In this document: one piece after another, positions 42,591 through 51,500 of the stretch
Layout of the letters: every line of letters begins with the position of its first letter
Position numbering within the stretch: the first letter of the stretch is position 1
Origin: Pseudonocardia sp. TRM90224
GTDB lineage: Bacteria > Actinomycetota > Actinomycetes > Mycobacteriales > Pseudonocardiaceae
Assembly (NCBI RefSeq): GCF_021245725.1
Contig: NZ_JAJGSX010000037.1
Span: 1 to 64,000 of the forward strand
Length of the DNA stretch: 64,000 nt
Direction: 5' to 3'
Notes under the pieces: generated by a model
The model's input: only the letters and a program-made list of their open reading frames with translations
Told to the model about the DNA's origin: nothing
Database searches by the model: none
Made by a program: the position numbers and the translations under genes

Positions 42591-43657
42591 CACCTGTTCA
42601 CTCCCAGAGATTCCATCCCACGACCGTCCGTGCTGCGACGCAGAGGAGGACGGCGCATCCAGGTGGCCCAGCGCCACACCCACTCCACGGGCCCTTGGAG
42701 GTAGTGGCGAAGCCAGACGGTGGCGAACACCCACTGGGCTACGAGGATGCAACCCGTGACCAGGAACGCCACCGATGAGGACTGCGCGATCTGCAGGCCG
42801 AGGAGGTGACTGCCAGCCAGAACGAGGAGAGTCGCCGTCAGATAGTTCGTCAGGGCAATCCGGCCCAGTGGTGCGAAGACGACCTGCAGCGCACGACGCA
42901 GCGGTGTTCTGAGCACGACCAGCAGGAAGCACACGTACATGCCGGCGACCAGCAGATCTGCCAACGTCGAGGTGGGTGTCGGCTGGCCCGCCTCCGCCCC
43001 CGCGCCGGCCCCCACCCATGCGGTGGCGGCCGCTCCTACCGCGAGGACCAGGCCCGTCAAGAGCGGTCCTCGCACCGACGTGTCGATCTTCTCAACCACT
43101 CCGTAACGGACCAGCGCCGAACCCAGCAGGAACAGGCCGGCGATGAGCAGCAGTCCACCCCCGCCGGCCACCGCCACCGCCAGGAACAGGGCGGACAGGA
43201 CCGGCACGGCCCACCGCGGCAGCCAGATCGACGGCAACAACACCACGACGCCGACAAGGGCATACCTGGTCAGTATCTCGCCGGGCCACAGCAGAGTGTG
43301 CACGGCGCCTATCGCGAAGAGCGCTGCAAGCCTTCGCAGAAGGACCAGCCACGGGCGGCTTACCCGGCCCACTGCAGAATCGAGCAACAACGAGAACCCG
43401 ACACCGAAGAGCAGCGAGAAGACCGGGAGCCCCAACCACGGATCCCAATCCCCCAAAGGCTGCGTCTCGACGGCGCTACCACGAGCGCCGATCAACTGGA
43501 TGTTGGCGAGCAGGATCTCGCACAGCGTGAACCCACGTAGCACGTCGAGCGCAGCGATTCGCGCCCGAGGAAGAGAGTGATCGTCACAAGTCACGGGATC
43601 AGAATGTGAGACCGGCCCGCGGACGGCACCCGCCAGATGACCGGATCTGGCAGACAC
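42590..43657 (-). CDS. DUF418 family integral membrane protein
   Basis: 355 residues, about ten membrane helices. DUF418 features are visible: RIAALDVLRGFTLCEILLAN at the start, LPVFSLLFGVGFSLLL, and near the end PLGRIALTNYLTATLLVL with QWVFATVWLRHYLQGPVEWVWR. The family is widespread and functionally uncharacterised, and is related to acyltransferase-3-like membrane proteins. The start might be a GTG 15 codons in. The gene is coupled to the sensor-like ORF downstream. Confidence 0.88.
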   Translation of the reverse strand: MSARSGHLAGAVRGPVSHSDPVTCDDHSLPRARIAALDVLRGFTLCEILLANIQLIGARGSAVETQPLGDWDPWLGLPVFSLLFGVGFSLLLDSAVGRVSRPWLVLLRRLAALFAIGAVHTLLWPGEILTRYALVGVVVLLPSIWLPRWAVPVLSALFLAVAVAGGGGLLLIAGLFLLGSALVRYGVVEKIDTSVRGPLLTGLVLAVGAAATAWVGAGAGAEAGQPTPTSTLADLLVAGMYVCFLLVVLRTPLRRALQVVFAPLGRIALTNYLTATLLVLAGSHLLGLQIAQSSSVAFLVTGCILVAQWVFATVWLRHYLQGPVEWVWRWATWMRRPPLRRSTDGRGMESLGVNR

Positions 43658-43863
43658 GATCGTACTTTCGGCCAGTCCTGATCCGGTTCACTGTATGTGC
43701 ACGATCTACGGAGCATCCACCCGATGAGTATCGACCGATCGTACGGAGAAATCGCGCACCCGGGAGAAGAGCAGACGCCGCCGCCCGATCAATGAGGTAG
43801 TGGCTTGCAGAACCACCGGCCGTCCTCGGGCGGGGTCGTAGAGGTCGTGAACTCGACGCATCT

Positions 43864-44290
43864 TCACGATGAAGCCGGGTCGGTGGGGCCTTCGGTGGTC
43901 ATGAATCGTCCTGAAAGGTGCATGATCCATGAAACGATGCGTCGAACCTTGGGTGCCGCTGCTTTGGGTGATGGCGCGGCAGAGGCGGCGCACGGCTTCT
44001 TTCGCGAGGCCGAACTCGCGCATAGTGGTCTCGATGCCCTTGCCGTGAGCCTTGAGACATCGCACCCGCTCATATCGATCCTTGGTGCGGATGACCAGAG
44101 CGGAGTTCTCGATCCGCTCAACCTGCACTTCGGCCGCGGTCTCGGCCAGGTCGGCTCTTCTGCCACAGGCGCCAGCGGTCGGCGACCTGGATCGCCTCGG
44201 GCACTCCAGCGCTGGCGCCTCGGCATCGGCGCCGGCGCGGTCTCGGCAGATCACCTCCGCGTTGAATCGAAGATCAACCGAAGATCAACA
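43864..44290 (-). pseudogene. ISL3-family transposase remnant
   Basis: The frame reads FNAEVICRDRAGAD, then DLAETAAEVQVERIE, KDRYERVRCLKAHGKGIETT and MREFGLAKEAVRRLCRA. These match the ISL3 catalytic Asp strand (VxCRDRAGAYAEG), the ...WHLWxNLAEAVE region and the helical (T/R)xRYxxVxxLLxxGxGIxxIAREL segment. The RWHLW stretch is garbled by frameshifts, and both ends are missing. It is inactive. Confidence 0.65.
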
Positions 44291-44542
44291 CCGAGCGAGG
44301 CGAAGATCGCTAGCGGCGAACATGGTGTTCAAGAGGTACAGCTGCCCGCTGAGCTCGGCGTGGTGCAGCTTGACGTAGCTGAGGTCTGCCCCGAGCAGAT
44401 TTGTTCGATGGAGCTTTACCCAGCTGACGTCGGCTCCTCTTAGGTCGGCTTCCACGAGGAAGGCGTCGGCGAGGTTCGCGGCGGTGAGATCCGCCTCGCT
44501 GAGGTTGCTTCGCTCGAAAGCGACCTCGCTCGAATCCGCCAT
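44285..44542 (-). CDS. Pentapeptide-repeat protein, probably 5'-truncated
   Basis: 85 residues from the ATG at 44542: LSEADLTAANLADAFLVEAD, LRGADVSWVKLHRTNLLGAD, LSYVKLHHAELSGQLYLL. This is the A(D/N)LXX pentapeptide pattern that folds as a right-handed quadrilateral helix. The repeat continues in frame upstream of the ATG (RGADLCGANLHGVSLRM), back to about 44594, with no start codon before an in-frame stop. The gene has therefore probably lost its 5' end. Known relatives include gyrase-protecting proteins, but this one is too short to assign. Confidence 0.65.
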   Translation of the reverse strand: MADSSEVAFERSNLSEADLTAANLADAFLVEADLRGADVSWVKLHRTNLLGADLSYVKLHHAELSGQLYLLNTMFAASDLRLARC

Positions 44543-44860
44543 GCGGAGGCTAACTCCGTGGAGGTTGGCTCCGCAGAGGTCGGCTCCTCGACATCGTGAT
44601 GTGGTGAAGGACCTTGGCCATGACCGGCTCCCTCGGATCGGGTGCGCCCCGACCCTTCCGCCTGAACATCCATAGGTCCAATGCCAAGCTCAAATCAGTA
44701 GCATCAACCTCGTCGATGGTTCCGCTCCGCGATCCGCCAGCCGCCGACGTCGCGCACCACCCGGCCTCGGTGCCGGTCACCCCGCCACCTCTCCTCAACC
44801 GGGCGCTCCCACACCCCCGGTGCGGGCCGAAAGCTCGTCCGTTTCACTTCACGCACTCCC
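44543..44860. other. 318 bases without a supported gene
   Basis: The first 50 bases continue the pentapeptide pattern. The remainder has short frames on both strands without recognisable motifs, up to the promoter region of the siderophore genes. Confidence 0.45.
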
Positions 44861-44889
44861 TTTACGCCGCTGAGCGTGCGATCTATCCT
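44861..44889 (+). promoter_or_regulatory. Predicted promoter of the siderophore formyltransferase unit
   Basis: TTTACG (44861-44866) and TATCCT (44884-44889) are spaced by 17 bases and lie immediately before the iron box. The arrangement places the box over the transcription start, as expected for an IdeR/DmdR-repressed promoter. Chosen by eye. Confidence 0.45.
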
Positions 44890-44892
44890 CCT

Positions 44893-44911
44893 CGAGGTTA
44901 GCCTAACCTAA
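44893..44911. promoter_or_regulatory. Iron box (IdeR/DmdR1 operator) upstream of the formyltransferase
   Basis: CGAGGTTAGCCTAACCTAA matches 16 of 19 positions of the actinobacterial iron box TTAGGTTAGGCTAACCTAA, with an intact right half. IdeR/DmdR1 with ferrous iron would repress here, so the cluster should be on under iron starvation. A second box lies at 45972-45990. Confidence 0.8.
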
Positions 44912-44912
44912 G

Positions 44913-45091
44913 ATGGCCGGAGGTAGCGTGCCAGCAACTGCTCGAACGACGTTCATGCTGCACAACGTCCTGGACACGGGACTCTTCCACGCATCCGCGG
45001 GCAGGCGGACAGGGCGGTGATGCCGTTGCGCACAACCGCGACGCCGATACCCGACGCGGCGGCCTCCATGCCGACCGGACTACGGACGTGA
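44913..45091 (+). other. Two short stop-start-linked upstream ORFs before the formyltransferase
   Basis: An ATG just after the iron box opens 35 codons (MAGGSVPATARTTF...) that stop at 45020. A TGATG overlap then starts a 23-codon frame (MPLRTTATPIPD...) that ends by overlapping the formyltransferase GTG as GTGA. Each junction could pass ribosomes to the next frame. They may instead be leader sequence with no translated product, or the worn 5' end of a gene. Confidence 0.35.
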
Positions 45092-45762
45092 TCTTCATCG
45101 GGGACGGCTCGCTCCTCTGGCGGGCCGCGCACCACGCCAGGGACACCGGCCTCGCGGTCGATCTGGTGTGCACCGGCGGCCGCACGCCGATCCCGCCGTC
45201 CGCGGAGAAAGATCGCATCAGAGTGGTGTCGCGCACCGATCCCCCGGGGGCGGAGCTTTGCGCTCTGACCGGCGACGGGGTCGTCTGGTCGATCGACAAC
45301 CCGTTCATCCTCGGAGCCCCGCTCCTGCGGTCCGGACTGCGCGTCTACAACATCCACGGCGGCTCGCTACCCGAGTACCGCGGCATCCCGATGGCGACCG
45401 TGGCATACGCCATCCTGAACGGCGAGACCGAGTTCGCCGCAACGTTGCACGAGGTCGACGAGCGGATCGACGCCGGCCCGGTCGTGGCAGAGCGCCGATT
45501 CCCGATCGGTCCGCGAGACGGTTTCGAGGACGTGATGGTCGAGCTGGTGGAGGCCTGTCATCAGCTCTTCGTCGATCACCTCGATGCGGTGGTCGCCGGA
45601 ACCCTGACCGGTCGTCGGCAGCCGGCAGCTCCGAGCGGCTACTACGGCCGCGAGGCCATCTCCCAGCTCGGCGCGCACCGCGACCACCCGCGATATGCAC
45701 GCGCCACCGATCTCGGCCTCTTCGAGGACTTCTTCCCCGAACTGGCCAAGGCCTGGGGCTGA
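45088..45762 (+). CDS. N-formyltransferase for hydroxyornithine (Fmt/CchA-like), siderophore biosynthesis
   Basis: The GTG at 45088 gives 224 residues. The 10-formyl-tetrahydrofolate-dependent transferase signature is VYNIHGGSLPEYRGIPM, with the catalytic Asn and His. The matching Asp is in VDERIDAGPV. The protein is shorter than methionyl-tRNA formyltransferase (about 310) and lacks the tRNA-binding C-terminal domain, as in coelichelin CchA-type enzymes. It should formylate the N5-hydroxyl-amine of hydroxyornithine to make a hydroxamate. It stands at the head of the iron-regulated cluster. No strong ribosome-binding site precedes the GTG. Confidence 0.85.
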   Translation: MIFIGDGSLLWRAAHHARDTGLAVDLVCTGGRTPIPPSAEKDRIRVVSRTDPPGAELCALTGDGVVWSIDNPFILGAPLLRSGLRVYNIHGGSLPEYRGIPMATVAYAILNGETEFAATLHEVDERIDAGPVVAERRFPIGPRDGFEDVMVELVEACHQLFVDHLDAVVAGTLTGRRQPAAPSGYYGREAISQLGAHRDHPRYARATDLGLFEDFFPELAKAWG

Positions 45763-45971
45763 GCCTCGACCGACGACCCCGTCAGCACGCCTCGTCGCGC
45801 CTTCCGTGGACCGCACCGAGCTCCCGATCGGTCCGTATCGAGCTGCGTCGATCAGCGGGCGGCACGCCTCCAGCGAACGCTCCGCCGCTCTTCTCGCCCA
45901 GGTGGCTCGACTCCGCCACAGAGATCACATGAATGTGTCCAGCCGAACAGTCGATTGAACTTGGCTTTACC

Positions 45972-45990
45972 TTAGGTAAGGCTAGGCGAA
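45972..45990. promoter_or_regulatory. Iron box upstream of the ornithine hydroxylase
   Basis: TTAGGTAAGGCTAGGCGAA matches 15 of 19 positions of the iron-box consensus. It overlaps a second palindromic stretch TTACCTTAGGTAA. TTGAAC at 45955-45960 is a plausible -35 element. The box lies 24 bases before the ATG at 46014 and should put the hydroxylase-to-NRPS genes under the same iron control as the formyltransferase. Confidence 0.75.
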
Positions 45991-46013
45991 CTTCTTCGGC
46001 GGATTGGGGTGCG

Positions 46014-47282
46014 ATGACTCAGGTGGGTTCGCTGGATCTGGTCGGGGTCGGTTTCGGACCCTCGAACCTGGCGTTGGCGGTCGCCGTGGCCGAGCACAAC
46101 GCCGCGAACCCCGGCTCCGAGCCGATCACGGCACGGTTCGTGGAGCGGCAAGGCGAGTTCGGCTGGCACCGGGACATGCTGCTCGATGACGCGACGATGC
46201 AGGTCAGCTTCCTCAAGGACCTGGTGACCTTGCGCAACCCGGCCAGCCAGTACGGATTCCTCTCCTACCTGCACGACCACGGCCGGTTGGTGGACTTCAT
46301 CAACTACGGCAGCGTCTTCCCGACCCGGTTGGAGTTCCACGACTACCTGGAGTGGGTCGCCGACAGGTTCCGCAGCGACGTCGACTACGGGACCGAAGTG
46401 GTGGCCGTGGACCGAGCACCGGGCGCACCTGACCAGCTGGACGTCGTGACCTCGCGCGGCGATGTGCTGCGCACCCGCAACGTCGTGCTGGCCACCGGGC
46501 TGACGCCGAACCTCCCGGACGGGGTGCTGCCGGGTCCGCGGATCTGGCACACCTCCGACCTGCTGAGCCGGCTCGACGGGATCCTCGACCCGGGCCGGGT
46601 GGTCGTGGTCGGAGCCGGGCAGAGTGCAGCCGAGACGCTCGACCACCTACATCGACGATTCGCCGATGCACAGGTGTGGGCGGTCTTCAACCGGTACGGC
46701 TACAGCCCTGCCGACGACACCTCGTTCGCCAACCGCATCTTCGATCCGAGCGCGGTCGACGACTTCTACCGGGCACCCGCCGACATCAAGCAGATGATCC
46801 TCGGCTACCACGCCAACACCAACTACTCGGTGGTCGACCCCGACCTGATCGAGTCGCTGTACCGCAGCCACTACCACGAGAAGGTCAGCGGGCAGGAGCG
46901 GCTGCGCTTCCTCAACGTCAGCCGGGTGACTGACGCGGTGATGGTCGGCGACCACGTCGAGCTGGCCGTGGAGTCCATGATCGACGGCCGCCGCGAGTTG
47001 TCGACCGCGGACCTGGTGATCTACGCGACCGGCTACCGACCCTCCGATCCGTGCGCCCTCCTCGGCGAGCTGAGCACCGACTGCCGTCGTGACGAGACCG
47101 GCCGGCTCGCGATCGACCGCGACTACCGGCTGGTCACCGATCCGGCGCTGCAGGCCGGCATCTACGTGCAGGGCGCCACCGAACACACACACGGACTGTC
47201 CTCGACGCTGCTGTCGAACATCGCCGTGCGCAGCGGCGAGATCGTCCGCTCGATCGCCGCGCATGCCAGCGCCCGAGTCTGA
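46014..47282 (+). CDS. L-ornithine N5-monooxygenase (SidA/PvdA/CchB family)
   Basis: The ATG at 46014 gives 422 residues. Upstream in-frame codons precede the iron box and are not translated. FAD binding: DLVGVGFGPSNLALAVAV. Substrate/active-site segment: MQVSFLKDLVTLRNPASQYG and FLSYLHDHGRL. NADPH binding: VVVVGAGQSAAE. The ATGYRP motif of flavin monooxygenases is present (VIYATGYRPSD). It hydroxylates the side-chain amine of L-ornithine, the first step toward hydroxamate siderophores. It is the first gene of the unit that ends with the NRPS. Confidence 0.95.
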   Translation: MTQVGSLDLVGVGFGPSNLALAVAVAEHNAANPGSEPITARFVERQGEFGWHRDMLLDDATMQVSFLKDLVTLRNPASQYGFLSYLHDHGRLVDFINYGSVFPTRLEFHDYLEWVADRFRSDVDYGTEVVAVDRAPGAPDQLDVVTSRGDVLRTRNVVLATGLTPNLPDGVLPGPRIWHTSDLLSRLDGILDPGRVVVVGAGQSAAETLDHLHRRFADAQVWAVFNRYGYSPADDTSFANRIFDPSAVDDFYRAPADIKQMILGYHANTNYSVVDPDLIESLYRSHYHEKVSGQERLRFLNVSRVTDAVMVGDHVELAVESMIDGRRELSTADLVIYATGYRPSDPCALLGELSTDCRRDETGRLAIDRDYRLVTDPALQAGIYVQGATEHTHGLSSTLLSNIAVRSGEIVRSIAAHASARV

Positions 47283-47311
47283 CCTGCCCATCGCCCCGTC
47301 AGGCGACTCCC

Positions 47312-47452
47312 ATGTCCAGCAACCCTTCCGGCGCCCCTGCACCCCACCTCCCACGTGCTCGTCAACGACGAGGGGCCGGCCGGCAGGGGTGCCTCGACCA
47401 CGTCGAGCAGCACCGGACCGGCCTTCACCCGCGCAACCTGCAGCGCAGGTGA
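47312..47452 (+). pseudogene. mbtH: Decayed mbtH gene
   Basis: The frame starts MSSNPSGAPA and ends GRQGCLDHVEQHRTGLHPRN-LQRR. The ends match MbtH proteins, which begin MSxNPF and finish RxxCLDHVExHWTDLRPxSLxxR. The middle motif HVLVNDEG is still legible in a different register at 47352-47375. About 25 codons including the conserved SLWPxF and PAGW segment are deleted. MbtH proteins bind A domains and are often needed for NRPS activity. Its slot between hydroxylase and transport/NRPS genes is typical. As written, the 46-codon product cannot fold as MbtH. Confidence 0.65.
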
Positions 47453-47519
47453 AGAAGCCTCCGGGACCCGGCCCCCGCCGCCCCCGCAGTTCCCCACCCG
47501 TTCACCGAGGAGCGTCCGA

Positions 47520-48560
47520 GTGAGTACCCGAACGTCGCGTCCATCCAGGCTGCACTGGCTGGCGGCCGTGGCCGCCACGCTGGCCGTGGCCCTGTCCGTG
47601 GCCCTGTCCGCCTGCGGCGCGCCAGCGCAGGCCCCCACGTCCTCGCCGCAGGCCCCGTCCGGCACCGGGCTGCCGGTCACCATCCAGCACGCACTCGGGT
47701 CCACCACCATCAGCGCACCCGCGCAGCGCGTGGTCACCATCGGGTGGAGCGACCAGGACGCCGTGCTCGCGCTCGGTGTGCAGCCGGTCGGCACCACCGA
47801 GTGGTTCAACGAGCAGCCCGGCGCAGTCTTCCCGTGGGCCACGGCGGCCGCGGCCGGCGCCGAGCCGGAGATCGTCTCGAACGCCGGGGAGATCAACTTC
47901 GAGAAGGTCGCCGCGCTCCGGCCGGACCTGATCCTCGCCCTCTACGAGGGCCTCGAACGCGCCGAGTACGACAAGCTCTCGGCGATCGCACCCACCGTCG
48001 CGCACTCGGCGCAGTACCAGGCGTTCGGCACGCCGTGGCAGGAGATGACCCTGACCACCGGGCGGGCGCTGGGTCGCGAGCAGCAGGCCGAGGACCTCAT
48101 CGCCGGCGTGGAGCAGAAGTTCGCCGATGTGCGGGCCGCGCACCCCCAGTGGGCGCAGAAGACCATGCTGGTGATGGCCACCGCGGAGGGCGGCAAGTAC
48201 GGGGTGTTCTCCCCACAGGACCCCAAGGCGCGGTTCTTCGCCGGCCTCGGTTTCCAAACCGAGCCACCATGGCTCGCCGGCCGCGTTCAGAACAACGTGG
48301 CCAGCATCAGCGCCGAGGAGTACAAGCTGCTCGACGTCGACCGGCTGGCCTGGACCTCCGACCCCGACACGATGAAGGTCCTGCAGGCCGACCCGATCTA
48401 CAACCGGCTGGACGTGGTGCGCTCCGGTCGAGTCGGCTACTTCGACTACACCACGCCGCCCTTCCCGGGTGCCGCGATCACCTTCAGCACAGTGTTGAGC
48501 ATCCCGTACGCCCTCGACCAGATCGTGCCCGCGCTGGAGAAGGTGGACACGGCCAAGTGA
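47520..48560 (+). CDS. Ferric-siderophore ABC transporter substrate-binding lipoprotein
   Basis: The GTG at 47520 follows GAGGAG and gives 346 residues. The signal is [21 protein letters not shown], a lipoprotein peptide quoted here in part (lipobox LSAC, Cys near residue 29). The class III helical-backbone fold shows [40 protein letters not shown] and [13 protein letters not shown]. It binds the iron-loaded siderophore for import. No permease or ATPase gene is in the window, so the rest of the importer is elsewhere. Its TGA overlaps the NRPS GTG as GTGA. Confidence 0.93.
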   Translation: MSTRTSRPSRLHWLAAVAATLAVALSVALSACGAPAQAPTSSPQAPSGTGLPVTIQHALGSTTISAPAQRVVTIGWSDQDAVLALGVQPVGTTEWFNEQPGAVFPWATAAAAGAEPEIVSNAGEINFEKVAALRPDLILALYEGLERAEYDKLSAIAPTVAHSAQYQAFGTPWQEMTLTTGRALGREQQAEDLIAGVEQKFADVRAAHPQWAQKTMLVMATAEGGKYGVFSPQDPKARFFAGLGFQTEPPWLAGRVQNNVASISAEEYKLLDVDRLAWTSDPDTMKVLQADPIYNRLDVVRSGRVGYFDYTTPPFPGAAITFSTVLSIPYALDQIVPALEKVDTAK

Positions 48561-51500
48561 CCGCGCTGAGCATCGACGAGCTGACGCCGTGGGCCCGCAC
48601 TCCGGCACGGGAGGTCGAGGAGCAGCCCTGGTCCCGCCTGTTCGAGGTCCGGGCCGCGGAGCGACCGACGGCGACCGCCGTGATCTGCGAGGACGCCTCG
48701 CTGAGCTACCAGGAGCTCAACGAGCGCGCCAACCGGATGGCTCGGCTGCTGCGGGCGCGCGGGGTAGGGGCCGAGGACGTCGTCGGGCTCGCGCTGCCCC
48801 GCACACCGGAGCTGGTGGTGATGGTGCTCGCGGTGCTCAAGGCGGGAGCTGCGTTCCTCCCGCTGGACCTGGACCACCCCGCCGAGCGGATCGGCTACCT
48901 GCTCGCCGACTCCGGCACCGGCCTGGTGATCAGCACGGCGGAGCTGGCCGGGGAGCTGCCGGCGTCCACGACCAGGCTGGTCGTGGACGCCGCGGCCACC
49001 GCGGCCGAGCTGGCCGAGCTGCCCGGCACCGACCTGGACGACACCGAGCTCGGCGGCCCGATCGCGCTCGACCGGGCCGCCTACCTCATCTACACGTCCG
49101 GCTCCACGGGCCGACCGAAGGGTGCGGTGCTCACCCACGAGGGCGTCGGCAGCCTCGTCGCGACGGCGGTCGACCGGCTCGGGGTGCACGCCGGCAGCCG
49201 GGTCGCGCAATTCGCGTCCATCGGCTTCGACGTGGCGGTCTGGGACCTCACCATGTCGCTGTGCGTCGGTGGGACGGTGGTTCTGGTACCGGCGCATCGG
49301 CGGGTCGCCGGGCCCGACCTCACCGACTACCTGGTCGCACACCAGGTCACGCACATGATCCTGCCGCCGTCGCTGGTGGCCGCCCTGCCGTCGGACACGC
49401 GGCTGCCCGACGGGGCGGTGCTCGTGGTGGGCACCGAGACGGTGCCGCCGGAAGTGCTCCGGCGGTGGACCGGCCCGCTGCGGGTCGTGACTGCATACGG
49501 CCTCACCGAGGCCACGGTGAACTCCACGCTGTGGACCGCCGAACCCGGCTGGACGGGGCCGGCGCCCATCGGCCGCCCCGACCCCAACACGCACGCCTAC
49601 GTGCTCGACGAGGCGCTGCGCCCGGTCGGGGTCGACGAGGTCGGCGAGCTGTACATCGCCGGCCGAGGGCTGGCCCGCGGCTACCGCGGGCGGCACGCGC
49701 TGACCGCGTCCCGCTTCGTCGCCGACCCGTTCGCCGCCGACGGCGCCCGGATGTACCGCACCGGCGACCGCGTCCAGTGGCGCGCCGACGGCATCCTGGA
49801 CTTCCTCGGCCGCGCCGACCAGCAGGTGAAGCTGCGCGGCTACCGGATCGAGCCGGGCGAGATCGAGACCGCGCTGCTGGCGCAACCCGGTGTCACGCAG
49901 GCCGCGGTCGTGGTCCGCGAAGACGAACCGGGCCGGAAGATGCTGGTCGGGTACGTCGTGCTCGACAAGGCGGCCGCCGAGCCGGCGCAGGTGCGCGACG
50001 CGCTGGCCGGCACGCTGCCCGACTACATGGTGCCGACCGTGCTGGTGCCGCTGACCACGCTGCCGATGACGCCGAACGGGAAGCTGGACCGAGCAGCGCT
50101 GCCCGCTCCGGTGATCGCGGCCGGCGGCGGCCGGGCGCCCGCGACCGATGCGGAGCGGCTCTGGTGCCGGCGGCTGGCCGAGTCGCTGGAACTGCCCGAG
50201 GTGGGGGCGGAGGACGACTTCTTCGCCCTCGGCGGCGACAGCATCTCGGCGGTGCAGGTGATCCGCGCCGTGCGCAAGGACGGGCTGCGGGTGCGGGTGC
50301 GGGAGCTCATGGAGCTGCGCACCCCGGAGGCGCTGGCCGCCCGGTTCCCCGCCGCCGAGCCTTCGGAGGCTTCCGCCGAGGTCGCCGACGTCCCGCTCGT
50401 CGACCCGCAGGTCGCGGAGCAGGTGGCCGCCCGCTACGGCGTGACGCCCGACGCCGTCCTCCCGGCGACGCCCCTGCAGGCCGGGATGTACTTCCAGTCG
50501 ATCTTCGAGGGCCCCGGGGACGCGGATCCCTACACGGGCCAGCACACGTTCGAGCTCGACCGGCGACTGGACGTGGAGCGACTGCGCCGGGCATGCGCCA
50601 CGCTGCTGGGCCGCCACCCGATCCTGCGGGCCGGGCTGGTCGGTGAAGGCATCCCGTACCCGGTCCAGGTCGTCCTCCCGGCGGCCGAGGTGCCGATCGC
50701 GGAGGTCACCCTCGACACGCCGAACCAGCTGGCCGAGCTGTGCGCGGAGCAGCGCGCCCGCCGGTTCGACCTCGCCGCTGCGCCGCGGTTCCGACTGCTG
50801 GTCGCCCACCTTCCGGGCGACCGGACGCGACTGGTGCTCACCCAGCACCTGACGGCGTGGGACGGCTGGTCCCAGGCCGTCGTCCTGGAGGAACTGTTCA
50901 CGTTCCTCACGCACGACGGTGCCGACCCGGGCCTGCCCGCCCCGCCGTCGCACCTCGACCACGCGCGCTGGCTGGCCGGACGCGACCGGGAGGCCGACCA
51001 CGCCGCGTGGCGCGACGCGCTGGCGGGGCTCGACGGAGGCACGCTGGTCGCCGGCCCGCAGCAGGGCGCGCCCGTCCTGCCGTCGGCCGCCCGGCTCGAA
51101 TTCCCGGCCGAGGCCGACGCGGCGCTGCAGGCCGGCGTCCGCGCACTCGGAGTCACCGTGAACACCGTGCTGAACGCCGCCTGGGCGATCACGCTCGGTG
51201 CCCTGGCCGGACGCACCGACGTGGTGTTCGGGACCACCGTGGCCGGCCGGGCGCCGGACCTGCCGGGCAGCGACCGGGCGATCGGCATGTTCCTGAACAC
51301 GGTGCCGACCAGGATCCGGCTCGACCACACCGAGACAGTGGCCGCCCTGCTGCGCCGCATCCAGCAGGAGCGGGCCGCCGTGGTCGAGCACGACCACGTC
51401 GGGCTGGCCGAGATCCAGCGGATTGCCGGTGGCGGCACGCTGTTCGACACCCTCTTCGCGCTGCAGACCTTCCCGAAGCTGGATCCGGCGGTGCTCACCG

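Noticed and set aside
43805-44443. 212-codon plus-strand gene opposite the ISL3 remnant
   Set aside because: Its complement reads as conserved ISL3 transposase segments; the plus-strand product has no recognisable feature.
47744-48556. Extension of the NRPS frame upstream of 48557
   Set aside because: This part overlaps the siderophore-binding protein gene in another register and is arginine-rich. The GTG in the GTGA overlap gives a proper adenylation-domain start.
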